Assembly: GCA_900772565.1 (NCBI GenBank)
Contig: CAAHET010000172.1
Coordinates: 1 to 31,356, forward strand
Length of the DNA stretch: 31,356 bases
From: an uncultured Faecalibacterium sp.
GTDB lineage: Bacteria > Bacillota > Clostridia > Oscillospirales > Ruminococcaceae
Direction: 5' to 3'
The notes under the pieces were generated by a model, which worked only from the letters and a program-made list of their open reading frames with translations, did not search any database and had not been told where the DNA came from. Made by a program: the position numbers and the translations under genes. This document shows, one piece after another, positions 23,445 through 31,356 of this stretch. Each line of letters starts with the position of its first letter. Position 1 is the stretch's first letter.

Positions 23445-24644
23445 ATGGATCTGAACGGCAAGTGCGTCCTGCTGGGCGTGAGCGGCGGTATTGCCGCCTA
23501 TAAGATGGCCAATGTGGCCAGTGCACTGCGCAAATTGGGTGCGGATGTGGAGGTCATCATGACCCAGAACGCCACCCAGTTCATCACCCCTCTCACCTTT
23601 GAGACCCTGACCGGCCACAAGTGCATGGTGGACACCTTTGACCGGGATTTCAAGTTTGAGGTCACCCACATCTCGCTGGCAAAAAAGGCAGATGTGATCC
23701 TGGTAGCCCCCGCTACCGCCAACGTCATTGCCAAAATGGCGCACGGCATTGCGGACGATATGCTCACCACCGTGGTGCTGGCCGCCAAGTGCCCCAAGCT
23801 GGTAGCCCCCGCTATGAATACCGGGATGCTGGAAAACCCCATCACGCAGGACAATCTTGCCACGCTGGAGCGGTACGGTTTTACCGTTATCCCCTCGGAA
23901 AGCGGCGTGCTGGCCTGCAAGGACGTGGGCAGCGGACGCCTGCCCAAGGAGGAGGTGCTGATCGAGCACATCCTGCATACCATCGCCCGCCCGAAGGATC
24001 TGGCAGGGCTGCGCATTGCAGTGACCGCAGGCCCCACACAGGAGGCACTGGACCCGGTGCGCTACCTGACCAACCACTCCACCGGCAAGATGGGCTACGC
24101 CCTTGCCCGCGCCGCCGCCATGCGGGGCGCAGAAGTGACCCTGATTCACGGGCAGACCGCGCTGCCGCCGGTCAAGTTCACCACCGATGTGCCGGTGACC
24201 AGCGCCCGGCAGATGTACGAGGCAGTGACCAGCCGCTTTGACACCACCGATGTGCTCATCATGGCCGCCGCCGTGGCGGACTACCGCCCCGCCACCGTAG
24301 CAGACGACAAGATCAAAAAGAAGGAAGGCGACCTCTCCATCCCGGTGGAGCGCACCGAGGACATCCTTGGCACCATCGGTCCCCGCAAGACCCACCAGTT
24401 CCTGTGCGGTTTTTCCATGGAGACCCGGGATCTTGTGGAAAACTCTTCCGCAAAGCTTGCCAAGAAAAATCTGGACATGGTGGTGGCCAACAACCTCAAG
24501 GTGGCCGGCGCAGGCTTTGGGGTGGATACCAACGTAGTCACCTTTATCACCCCGGACGGCACCCGGGAGCTGCCCCTGATGAGCAAGGCAGATGTGGCCG
24601 ATGCCATTCTGGACGAGATCCTGCGGCGGCGGGCAAAAAAGTAA
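23445..24644 (+). CDS. coaBC: bifunctional phosphopantothenoylcysteine decarboxylase/synthetase
   Basis: A 399-residue fusion that joins cysteine to 4'-phosphopantothenate and decarboxylates the product to 4'-phosphopantetheine. The N-terminal CoaC flavoprotein domain has GVSGGIAAYK (11-20), His75 in VTHISLAKKAD, the PAMN motif at 122-125 and the active-site Cys158 in SGVLACKDVGSGRL. The C-terminal CoaB domain, from about 185, has ITAGPT-like VTAGPTQEALDPVRY and NHSTGKMGYALA. The start MDLNGK follows GGGAGG 9 nt upstream. It stands back-to-back with coaX, which makes its substrate. Confidence 0.96.
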   Translation: MDLNGKCVLLGVSGGIAAYKMANVASALRKLGADVEVIMTQNATQFITPLTFETLTGHKCMVDTFDRDFKFEVTHISLAKKADVILVAPATANVIAKMAHGIADDMLTTVVLAAKCPKLVAPAMNTGMLENPITQDNLATLERYGFTVIPSESGVLACKDVGSGRLPKEEVLIEHILHTIARPKDLAGLRIAVTAGPTQEALDPVRYLTNHSTGKMGYALARAAAMRGAEVTLIHGQTALPPVKFTTDVPVTSARQMYEAVTSRFDTTDVLIMAAAVADYRPATVADDKIKKKEGDLSIPVERTEDILGTIGPRKTHQFLCGFSMETRDLVENSSAKLAKKNLDMVVANNLKVAGAGFGVDTNVVTFITPDGTRELPLMSKADVADAILDEILRRRAKK

Positions 24645-24724
24645 TACTGTCGGGATTTTGTTGTACACATATCACAAAATTCACTAAAACTTTATGGTTC
24701 TTTCCGAAAATTCGGCCTTACCTG

Positions 24725-24753
24725 TTTATTTTATGCTGCAAAAATTATATAAT
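24725..24753 (+). promoter_or_regulatory. promoter of murC
   Basis: TTTATT (24725-24730) and a perfect TATAAT (24748-24753) are 17 bp apart, about 70 bp before the start codon. The gap after coaBC is AT-rich and holds no other gene. Confidence 0.7.
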
Positions 24754-24825
24754 AAGAGTGTGTCCCCATATTTGGAAGGAATCGGTCTGCGTTGCAGCCG
24801 TTAATATTTGGAGGAGAGTCTTACT

Positions 24826-26211
24826 ATGTTCATGTTCTCGGATTATAGCCAGCATCTGCTGGACAATGTAAAGAAGATCCACTTTATCGGCTGCGGCGGC
24901 AGCGGAATGTACCCGCTGATCCAGATTTTGGCCGCCAAGGGCTACGAGCTGTCCGGCAGCGATGTGCTGGACGGCAGCATCATCCGCTACGAGCGGGAGA
25001 TGGGCGTGAAGGTCAGCCTTGGCCACAATGCAGATAATGTTGTCGGTGTGGACATGGTGGTGTACTCTGCCGCCATCTCCAAGGATAACGTGGAACTGAA
25101 CGCAGCCGCTTCCTACGGCATTCCCACCGTGGAGCGCAGCGTGCTGCTGGGCTATGTGAGTCGCCTGTACAAGCAGAGCATCTGCGTGTCCGGCACCCAC
25201 GGCAAGACCACCACCACCTCCATGATCACCACCGCGCTGGAACTGGCAGGGCGCGACCCCTCTGCCGTCATCGGCGGCAAGCTGCCCCTCATCAACGGCT
25301 ACGGCAAGGCCGGCAAGGGCGATGATATCGTTATCGAGGCCTGCGAGTTCGCCGAGACCTTCCTGAAGTTGACCCCCTACCTGTCCGTGGTGCTGAACAT
25401 CGACAACGACCATCTGGACTACTACGGCAGCATGGGCGAGTTGAAGTTTGCCTTCAAGCGCTTTGCCCTGATGACCCAGTTCATGATCTTTGCCAACGCC
25501 GATGACAAGAACACCATGGACGTCATGTACACGCTGGACCGCCGGGTGCGCACCTTTGCCATCGACAACCACGGCGACTACCGCGCAGTCAACGTCAACG
25601 AGTATAAGCCCGGCTTCTTCGAGTTCGACCTGAAGGAGTGGAACACGACCGACACCACCCGCATCCGCCTGTCCGTGCCCGGCCGCCACAATATTTATAA
25701 TGCACTGGCTATGTGCGCCGTGTGCCGCTTTGTGGGTCTGACCGCGGAGCAGTGCGCCGAAGCCGCCCTGAACTTCAAGGGTGCAGGCCGCCGCTTTGAG
25801 GTGTACGGCGAGTGCAACGGTGCTCTGGTCATTGACGACTACGCCCACCACCCCACCGAGCTGCGCGCTACCCTGACCACTGCCAAGGAAATGGGCTACA
25901 AGCGTCTGATCGCCGTCCACCAGCCGTTTACATACAGCCGCACCAAGATGCTGTTCAACGACTTTGTGGATGTGCTCAAGATCCCGGACATCACGGTGCT
26001 GACCCCCATCATGGGCAGCCGCGAGCCCAACGACCCCACCATTACCAGCGCAAAGCTGGCCGCACAGATCCCCGGCTCCGTGCTGGTGAACAGCCTGCAG
26101 GAAGCCGCCGACTGGGTAAAGCAGAACGCCCAGCCCGGCGATCTGGTCATCACCCTCGGCTGCGGCGATATCTATAAAGCCAGCAAGATGATGGTGGAAA
26201 AGGATCAGTAA
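24826..26211 (+). CDS. murC: UDP-N-acetylmuramate--L-alanine ligase
   Basis: A 461-residue Mur ligase that adds the first amino acid, L-alanine, to UDP-MurNAc in the cytoplasm using ATP. The UDP-binding loop GCGGSGM is at 22-28, the ATP loop GTHGKTT at 123-129, IDNDHLDYYGS follows at about 195-205, and DDYAHHPTELRATL marks the C-terminal domain. The start MFMFSD is chosen because GGAGGAG lies 9 nt upstream. It is a single-gene unit here, away from a division and cell-wall cluster. The IEACEFAETFLK segment fits the clostridial MurC type. Confidence 0.96.
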   Translation: MFMFSDYSQHLLDNVKKIHFIGCGGSGMYPLIQILAAKGYELSGSDVLDGSIIRYEREMGVKVSLGHNADNVVGVDMVVYSAAISKDNVELNAAASYGIPTVERSVLLGYVSRLYKQSICVSGTHGKTTTTSMITTALELAGRDPSAVIGGKLPLINGYGKAGKGDDIVIEACEFAETFLKLTPYLSVVLNIDNDHLDYYGSMGELKFAFKRFALMTQFMIFANADDKNTMDVMYTLDRRVRTFAIDNHGDYRAVNVNEYKPGFFEFDLKEWNTTDTTRIRLSVPGRHNIYNALAMCAVCRFVGLTAEQCAEAALNFKGAGRRFEVYGECNGALVIDDYAHHPTELRATLTTAKEMGYKRLIAVHQPFTYSRTKMLFNDFVDVLKIPDITVLTPIMGSREPNDPTITSAKLAAQIPGSVLVNSLQEAADWVKQNAQPGDLVITLGCGDIYKASKMMVEKDQ

Positions 26212-26233
26212 GCTGATTTAAATAATTATAAAC

Positions 26234-26277
26234 ACAAGGAGCGCCCCGCAGCCAAATGGCTGCGGGGCGCTCCTTGT
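26234..26277. terminator. bidirectional terminator between murC and the coiled-coil gene
   Basis: A perfect 20-bp stem (outer arms ACAAGGAGCGCC / GGCGCTCCTTGT, inner GCAGCC/GGCTGC) with a tiny AAAT-type loop. It lies between convergent genes, with AT-rich flanks on the minus-strand exit side. Confidence 0.8.
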
Positions 26278-26313
26278 GCATCTATATACGATTCTGGAAG
26301 GATGTTGGCGTTA

Positions 26314-28224
26314 TCAGAACTTGAACAGGTCCACGATGCGCTGCCACAGGCGGGTGAAGATGTTGCCCTCCTTCACCGTCTCGGTCTCCGCCACAACGTT
26401 GTCGGCAGAAGCCACGGTCTCGGCGGTCTTGTAGACGAACTTCACGCTGCTCTCGGCGTCCTCGGGTGCACCGGCAAAGCTGGTGTAGCTTTCCAGCCGG
26501 TCGCTCATCTCGTCCAGCACGGTCTTAAGGCCGTGCAGCTGATCCTGATCCAGTGCGCCGGTCAGCTTGGAGATGCCCTCTTCGTTGAACTGGTTCAGAC
26601 CGTCGTTCAGCTGGTGGGTGCCGTCATTCAGCTGGCTTGCGCCATCGCTCAGGGTGTTCACGCCATCGTACAGGGTCTTGGTACCGGCGGCAAGCTGTGC
26701 GCTGCCGTCCTTGGCAGAGTGGGCACCGTCTGCGGCGGTCTGCACACCGGCAGTGTACTGCCCCACGCTGGAAACAAAGTACTGGATCTTGGAAAGGCTG
26801 TCCTTCAGGGCACGCACATCCGCGATATCCTCGCTGTTCTCCACCTGGTACTTCAGCTCAGCCTTGGCGGTGTCCTTGGCTTCCTGACTGGTCAGCAGCT
26901 GCACCAGACCGCTCAGCATGGAGGGGTCGTAGTTCTGCATCAGGTGCAGAGCGGCCTCCAGATCGTGGTTGGTCTTGGTAGCGGAAAGGTACAGGGCCAG
27001 ATCCAGTTGGCTGTCCTTGAAACTGGGAGCTTGCTCCCAGATGGTGCGCACCATCTTGCGGCGTCCGGCAGCCAGCGTCTTGTCATTCATGGTCAGAATG
27101 TTGTCGATGACTGCGGCATAGTTGTCCCAGGTCATGTCGGTGTCGATCAGGCCGCCCTCTTTCAGGGTCTTGTTGGCAGAAGCCAGCACGCCGTCAGCCA
27201 CCTGCTGTGCGCCGCTGTTCAGGGCGCTGTTGTTGGCGCTCAGAGTGTCCAGACCGTTGGTCAGCTGCCCCAGACCCTCGTCCAGTGCGGCTGCGCCGGT
27301 GTTCAGGGTATTGGCACCGTCCAGCAGTGCCAGCACGCCGCTGGCCAGCTGGGTGGTACCATCCGTCAGCTGAGAAGCACCGTCCAGCAGCTGGCTCATG
27401 GCGTCGTTCAGCTGGTTGATGCCGTCGGTCAGGTCGTTGATGCTGCTCAGGTCAAACACATTGTCGGTGCCCAGAGCCGCAGCGCTGGTGGCGCAGGCCA
27501 TCATCACCTGCGGGCAGGTCAGCTCAGTAACATCTGCTTCCACCGTGATGGTGTCCTGCAGATAGTCCTCGATGGTGTCCAGTTCGTCCGGCAGCAGACC
27601 GGACAGGGAGTCCTTCACGCCCGGCAGGGTGACAAAGGCAGCCACATTGCTCTTGGCGGCGCTTTCCACCAGACCGTGGGCAGCCACCACGTTGGTGGCA
27701 TCCTGTCCGAAAATCACGCCCACGGCGGTGACCAGCGGGGTGACGATGGTGCGGTCGGTGCCGTTCACATTCACAATGCCGGTCTCGTTGTTCTTCAGGG
27801 CGATGGTCATGGTCAGATGACCGCTCTTGCCGATCAGATCCTCCAGTGCGGCTTCCTGACCGTCCAGTGCGTAGGTGACGGTGGCCTGAATGGGCAGGGC
27901 ACCGTCGGTGTCACCTTTATAATACACATCGGTATCATCGGTGTTCCACACCAGCTTTTCGCCGTCCTGTGTGAACTCGGCGCTGCTCTCGGTGTTCTGG
28001 ATATTGGTCAGGGTACTCTGGTCGGTCACATTGGACAGGCCGGAGGCGCTGTAAACGTGCTCGCTGACGGTGGTGCTCTGGATGGAGCCATCGGCGTTCA
28101 TCACAGCGTACACGGTCTCAGACTTGGTAAAGCTGCTGCCGCCTGCGGCAAAAGCCGGGGCTGCACAGCTGGCGGCGAGGGCAACTGCCAGCGCCGCACT
28201 GGCGAAACGAAGCGATTTTTTCAT
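26314..28224 (-). CDS. secreted heptad-repeat coiled-coil protein, partner of RND transporter
   Basis: A 636-residue exported protein with a signal peptide ending near AAPAFA (about residue 26). It contains two blocks of strict seven-residue repeats of the type L-x-D-G-x-x-Q: about twelve heptads at 265-347 and about seven at 494-548 (for example TLSDGASQLNDG). Such repeats occur in YhgE/Pip-like and MMPL-linked proteins and predict long helical coiled coils. The C-terminus is aromatic and amphipathic (FTRLWQRIVDLFKF), and no membrane span is evident. It begins 6 bp after the RND gene, so the two are co-expressed. It may form the extracytoplasmic extension that RND pumps of Firmicutes often carry as an inserted domain. 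Confidence 0.8.
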   Translation of the reverse strand: MKKSLRFASAALAVALAASCAAPAFAAGGSSFTKSETVYAVMNADGSIQSTTVSEHVYSASGLSNVTDQSTLTNIQNTESSAEFTQDGEKLVWNTDDTDVYYKGDTDGALPIQATVTYALDGQEAALEDLIGKSGHLTMTIALKNNETGIVNVNGTDRTIVTPLVTAVGVIFGQDATNVVAAHGLVESAAKSNVAAFVTLPGVKDSLSGLLPDELDTIEDYLQDTITVEADVTELTCPQVMMACATSAAALGTDNVFDLSSINDLTDGINQLNDAMSQLLDGASQLTDGTTQLASGVLALLDGANTLNTGAAALDEGLGQLTNGLDTLSANNSALNSGAQQVADGVLASANKTLKEGGLIDTDMTWDNYAAVIDNILTMNDKTLAAGRRKMVRTIWEQAPSFKDSQLDLALYLSATKTNHDLEAALHLMQNYDPSMLSGLVQLLTSQEAKDTAKAELKYQVENSEDIADVRALKDSLSKIQYFVSSVGQYTAGVQTAADGAHSAKDGSAQLAAGTKTLYDGVNTLSDGASQLNDGTHQLNDGLNQFNEEGISKLTGALDQDQLHGLKTVLDEMSDRLESYTSFAGAPEDAESSVKFVYKTAETVASADNVVAETETVKEGNIFTRLWQRIVDLFKF

Positions 28225-28230
28225 AACGCA

Positions 28231-30330
28231 TTACTCCTTTTCAGACTTCTTGGCGTTGGCAGATTCGGGTACCATCCACTTGAAGGTGGTGTGGCGGATG
28301 AGCCAGTCACACAGCATCAGGGCGGCGGGCAGCACCACCAGAATGACCAGCATACTGATCAGCGCGCCGCGGGAGATCAGCAGGCAGATGCTCCGCAGCA
28401 GCTCCATCTTACTGATGGCTGCCACGCCGACCGTAGCGGCGAAGAAGGTTAGACCACTGGTCAGGATGGACTGGCTGCAATGTTCCAGCGACTGCTGGGC
28501 AGCTTCCTTGGGGGTGCGGCCAAAGACGCGCTCCTCGTGATAACGGGTGGTCATCAGGATGGAGTAGTCCACGGTGGCGCCCAGCTGGATGGTGCCGATG
28601 ACGATGCTGGCGATGAAGGGCAACTGCGTACCGGTAAAGTACGGGATGCCCATATTGATGGCGATAGCGGCCTCGATGCTGGCGACCAGCAGCACCGGGA
28701 TGGAGATGCTCTTGAAGGAGATGGCGATGATGGCGAGAACGGCCATGATAGACCAGACGTTGACGTTCTTGAAGTCCACGTCTGCAACCTCGATCAGGTC
28801 TTTGGTCATGGCACCTTCACCGGTGATAACGCCCTCGGGGTCTACGTTTTTGATTAGGCCGATCATTTCGTCCAGCTGGCTGTTGATGGCGTCCGTGCCA
28901 GTCTTGTAGGAGCTGTTGGCAAGGATCAGCTTGTAGCCGCCGGACTGCAGGATCTCCATCACGCTGTCGGGCAGCAGCTCGGTGTCAAAGCCGGGGCCGG
29001 TGATGGAATCCAGACTTACCACCTGCGTGATGCCGTCCACGTCCTTCAACTCGTCGCACAGGTCGGATACCTGCGTAGCGGTCAGATCGTCATGCACCAG
29101 AATGAAGTGGCTGGTGGTCATGCCGAAGTCCTCGCCCAGCTTGTTGGTGCCCACGATGCCGGTCAGGTCCTGGGGCAGCGAGTCGAACAGGGTGTAGTAC
29201 ACGCTGGTCTTGTTCTGCGCAATGGCAAAGGGGATGAGGATAATGATAAAGACAACCACGATGGGCACTGCGTGCTTGGAAACAAAGTAACTCAGCTTTT
29301 TCAGCTGGGGGATAACGGTGCGGTGCTTGTATTTTTCCACCCACTTATCAAAGGTAAGGATCAGGGAGGGCAGAATGACCACGGTGCAGATGACGCCCAG
29401 TGCCACGCCCTTTGCCATGACAAGGCCGATATCGCGGCCCAGCGTCAGGCGCATGGCGCACAGGGCAAGGAAGCCTGCAATGGTGGTCAGGCTGGAAGCG
29501 GAGATGGAGGTCATGGTCTTGCAGATGGCGCTGGCCATGGCCTCCTCGTTGGAGGAGCGCAGCTCCTTTTCTTCCTCGTAGCGGTGCAGCAGGAAGATGG
29601 AGAAGTCCATCGTAACGCCCAGCTGCAGCACGGTAGCCAGCGCCTCGGTGATGTAGCTGATCTGCCCCAGCAGGATGTTGGTGCCGAAGTTGTACGCGAT
29701 GGGGAACAACAAACCCAGCATGAACAGCAGCGGGGTGATGGTGCTTTCCAGCGAGAGGAACAGCACCAGCAGGCTGGCACCCACGGCGATCAGGATGTAC
29801 ATGGGCATTTCCTGATTGACCAGCGCCTTGGTGTCCTGCAGAATAACGCTCATGCCGCCGAAGAAGCAGTCCTTGCGCAGCAGCTTTTCGATCTGCTTGA
29901 CGGCTTCCATGGTCTCGTCGCTGGCGCTGGGGGCGTCAAAGCGTACGATCAGCATGGTGGAATCGTTTTTGCCGAACATGAACTGCTGCACATCGGCAGG
30001 CAGCATGGCGGTGGGGATGTTGGGGTCGATCACATCGCTGAGCCAGAAGGTCTGGGTAACGCCGGGCACGGCGTCGATCTCCTTTTTCATGGCGATGAGT
30101 TCATTGGTTGGCAGGCCCTCTACCGTGATCATACCGGTGGAGGCCAGATGGAAATCGTCCTCAAGGGCTACCTCGCCAATCATGGAGTCCAGATCTTGCG
30201 GCAGGTAGGTGAGGATGTCATAATTGATGCGGGTGGCAATGGCGCCGATCGCGGAAGGGATCAACAGCAGCACTGCCACTGTTAAGATCAGCTTGCGCAG
30301 ACGCACGATGCCTTGTGCGATCTTTTTCAT
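28231..30330 (-). CDS. RND superfamily (MMPL-type) transporter
   Basis: A 699-residue membrane transporter in two homologous halves, each with one span, a soluble external domain and a bundle of about five spans. The intramembrane acidic motifs are GVTMDFSIFLLHRYEEEK (Asp242) and GATVDYSILMTTRYHEER (Asp588), the expected proton-relay positions. The family moves lipids, drugs or hydrophobic compounds; the cargo here is unknown. GGAGG precedes the start at 6 nt. The TetR regulator divergent from it and the two palindromes in the intergenic region suggest induction by a small hydrophobic ligand. It is operonic with the coiled-coil protein downstream. Confidence 0.92.
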   Translation of the reverse strand: MKKIAQGIVRLRKLILTVAVLLLIPSAIGAIATRINYDILTYLPQDLDSMIGEVALEDDFHLASTGMITVEGLPTNELIAMKKEIDAVPGVTQTFWLSDVIDPNIPTAMLPADVQQFMFGKNDSTMLIVRFDAPSASDETMEAVKQIEKLLRKDCFFGGMSVILQDTKALVNQEMPMYILIAVGASLLVLFLSLESTITPLLFMLGLLFPIAYNFGTNILLGQISYITEALATVLQLGVTMDFSIFLLHRYEEEKELRSSNEEAMASAICKTMTSISASSLTTIAGFLALCAMRLTLGRDIGLVMAKGVALGVICTVVILPSLILTFDKWVEKYKHRTVIPQLKKLSYFVSKHAVPIVVVFIIILIPFAIAQNKTSVYYTLFDSLPQDLTGIVGTNKLGEDFGMTTSHFILVHDDLTATQVSDLCDELKDVDGITQVVSLDSITGPGFDTELLPDSVMEILQSGGYKLILANSSYKTGTDAINSQLDEMIGLIKNVDPEGVITGEGAMTKDLIEVADVDFKNVNVWSIMAVLAIIAISFKSISIPVLLVASIEAAIAINMGIPYFTGTQLPFIASIVIGTIQLGATVDYSILMTTRYHEERVFGRTPKEAAQQSLEHCSQSILTSGLTFFAATVGVAAISKMELLRSICLLISRGALISMLVILVVLPAALMLCDWLIRHTTFKWMVPESANAKKSEKE

Positions 30331-30375
30331 GAGAACCCTCCAGAATAGAAAGTTGATTGGGAATGCCCGCGAAAC

Positions 30376-30388
30376 TGACCATCGGTCA
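30376..30388. promoter_or_regulatory. probable TetR operator 1
   Basis: A perfect palindrome TGACC-ATC-GGTCA about 10-20 bp downstream of the expected RND transcription start. It shares the TGACY-nnn-RGTCA form with operator 2. Confidence 0.7.
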
Positions 30389-30405
30389 TCTTCCGGGCAA
30401 ACACT

Positions 30406-30433
30406 ATTATATCCACCCCGGACAGTGTGTCAA
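30406..30433 (-). promoter_or_regulatory. promoter of RND operon
   Basis: On the minus strand a perfect TTGACA (30428-30433) and a perfect TATAAT (30406-30411) have 16-bp spacing. Such a strong promoter would need repression, and it is bracketed by the two palindromes. Confidence 0.8.
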
Positions 30434-30443
30434 GCAGGAAAAG

Positions 30444-30456
30444 TGACTGAAAGTCA
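30444..30456. promoter_or_regulatory. probable TetR operator 2
   Basis: A perfect palindrome TGACT-GAA-AGTCA just upstream of the RND -35, between the two divergent promoters. Its centre lies 68 bp from that of operator 1. Confidence 0.7.
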
Positions 30457-30497
30457 GTTTTTTTATCACCTGCAAAAAATTGTATAACAAATCGGGC

Positions 30498-30526
30498 TTG
30501 CACAAACGGCAAAGGACTGCTAAACT
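30498..30526 (+). promoter_or_regulatory. promoter of the tetR-family gene
   Basis: TTGCAC (30498-30503) and TAAACT (30521-30526) are 17 bp apart, divergent from the RND promoter. Confidence 0.65.
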
Positions 30527-30602
30527 AAGGTACACAAGCCGGACGCAGCACATACCTGCGTCCATATTCATAAAAGAGAGAAAAGAGGAATCTACCCAGA
30601 GC

Positions 30603-31205
30603 ATGAGCACCGTGGAAGGTAAGAAGCAGGAAAAGCGCCGCGCCCTGCTGGATGCAGCCTACGAGCTGTTTCTGGAGCGGGGCACCGCCAAGACCAGCGT
30701 GGAGGATATCACCAGCCGTGCCAAGGTGGGCAAGGGAACGTTTTATCTGTATTTTCAGGATAAGGGCGCGGTAATGCAGGCGCTGCTGGGGCGGGTGAGT
30801 TACCAGCTGCTGAGCGATGCCTGCCTTGCGGTCGAGCAGCACACGGAACTGCCCGACTTTACCGCACAGGTGGTGTTCGTCATCGACCATATCATCGAGG
30901 CTTTGCGGCAGGACGTGCTGGTACTGCGGTTTCTGGAGCGCAACTTCGTCTGGCCCGGGCTGGACCAGATTGAAGCCAGCAGGGAGGCCGAGCCCTTGAT
31001 GCGCAAGCTGCTGGCCATCGTGCTTTCCAGCCCGGAGATGGCCGGCCGCACCGAGCGGGAGGTCTACCAGCGCATCACCGCCCTTGGCAGTATGTGTATG
31101 TCGGTGTGCTATTCCAGCATTCTGGAGGGCAAGCCGGACAACATCGACGCCATGAAGCCGGTGCTGTACGATATCATCCGCCGGGCGCTTTCGCCGGAAA
31201 AGTAA
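30603..31205 (+). CDS. TetR family transcriptional regulator
   Basis: A 200-residue regulator. The N-terminal helix-turn-helix domain is clear: KRRALLDAAYELFLERG (11-27), TSVEDITSRAKVGKGTFYLY (31-50) and FQDKGAVMQA. The helical C-terminal domain would bind an unknown ligand and dimerise. It most likely represses the divergent RND operon and itself by binding the two palindromes at 30376-30388 and 30444-30456. The start MSTVEG is chosen because the HTH begins soon after it. The ribosome binding site (AGAGGA) is about 13 nt upstream, a little far, so a near-cognate start a few codons earlier is possible. Confidence 0.92.
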   Translation: MSTVEGKKQEKRRALLDAAYELFLERGTAKTSVEDITSRAKVGKGTFYLYFQDKGAVMQALLGRVSYQLLSDACLAVEQHTELPDFTAQVVFVIDHIIEALRQDVLVLRFLERNFVWPGLDQIEASREAEPLMRKLLAIVLSSPEMAGRTEREVYQRITALGSMCMSVCYSSILEGKPDNIDAMKPVLYDIIRRALSPEK

Positions 31206-31235
31206 AAAAGAACGCATAAAAAAGCACAAAAAGTC

Positions 31236-31264
31236 TTGCTTTTTGTAAAAAGCTGTGGTAAACT
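31236..31264 (+). promoter_or_regulatory. promoter of tRNA-Val
   Basis: TTGCTT (31236-31241) and TAAACT (31259-31264) are 17 bp apart, about 19 bp before the tRNA. Confidence 0.65.
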
Positions 31265-31283
31265 ATCTAAGTCGATATGACAT

Positions 31284-31356
31284 GGACGGTTAGCTCAGCT
31301 GGTAGAGCATCTGCTTGACGTGCAGGAGGTCACAGGTTCGAGTCCTGTACCGTCCA
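31284..31356 (+). tRNA. tRNA-Val (GAC anticodon)
   Basis: A 73-nt cloverleaf. Acceptor GGACGGT pairs with ACCGTCC, the discriminator is A, the D arm contains AGCTCAGCTGGTAGAGC, the anticodon loop TTGACGT reads GAC, and the T arm contains GGTTCGAGTCC. The window ends at the discriminator, so further tRNAs could follow. Confidence 0.95.

Overview
The window is about 31 kb of chromosome from a fairly GC-rich anaerobic Firmicute. The gene set fits class Clostridia, and the closest match I can suggest is Oscillospiraceae of the Faecalibacterium / Gemmiger / Subdoligranulum type. The support is a six-gene Rnf complex in the clostridial order C-D-G-E-A-B, ECF-type vitamin uptake proteins, a tetrahydrofolate riboswitch, clostridial-type MurC and CoaX, and a short palindromic repeat of a style common in these gut genomes. 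The taxon is inferred from content and is not proven. A tRNA-Thr lies at the left edge and a tRNA-Val at the right edge. I see no prophage, insertion sequence, CRISPR array or rRNA.

Layout. 1-2040: tRNA-Thr and an M3 oligoendopeptidase (both minus strand). 2051-4243: folate block (plus strand) of promoter, THF riboswitch, terminator, folT and folC, with two look-alike hairpins around folC. 4241-5205: a DUF896 gene (minus) and queH (plus) fired from two face-to-face extended -10 promoters built into one inverted repeat. 5208-6347: MFS transporter (minus). 6437-11643: complete rnfCDGEAB operon (minus) with a sigma-A type promoter and a terminator. 11752-12032: a free-standing 41-residue membrane peptide gene (plus). 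12056-12717: a CAP-like lipoprotein (minus). 12767-18838: a probable long minus-strand transcript, DD-carboxypeptidase - rfbC - ABC permease - ABC ATPase - two-domain GT2 glycosyltransferase - DUF5662, for export and building of a rhamnose-type surface glycan. 18844-20228: dpaB and dpaA, dipicolinate synthase. 20229-20600: non-coding, with a strong hairpin and a MITE-like imperfect palindrome. 20620-24644: pantothenate/CoA block, with panT-like ECF S component, Gfo/Idh oxidoreductase and coaX on the minus strand, and coaBC divergent on the plus strand. 24725-26277: murC (plus). 26314-31205: RND/MMPL transporter and a secreted heptad-repeat coiled-coil partner (minus), divergent from a TetR regulator (plus), with two matching palindromic operators. 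31236-31356: tRNA-Val.

How the parts work together. Several blocks are self-contained vitamin or cofactor modules: folate uptake plus polyglutamylation under a folate-sensing RNA, and pantothenate uptake, phosphorylation and conversion to 4'-phosphopantetheine. Rnf couples reduced ferredoxin to NAD+ reduction and ion pumping. The wall genes (DD-carboxypeptidase, glycan export, murC) form the envelope theme. The least expected items are dipicolinate synthase beside a DD-carboxypeptidase whose third active-site motif reads KLG instead of KTG, a basic His/Gly/Arg-rich tail on CoaX, the face-to-face promoter palindrome, DUF5662 inside a glycan export operon, and the TetR-controlled RND plus coiled-coil pair.
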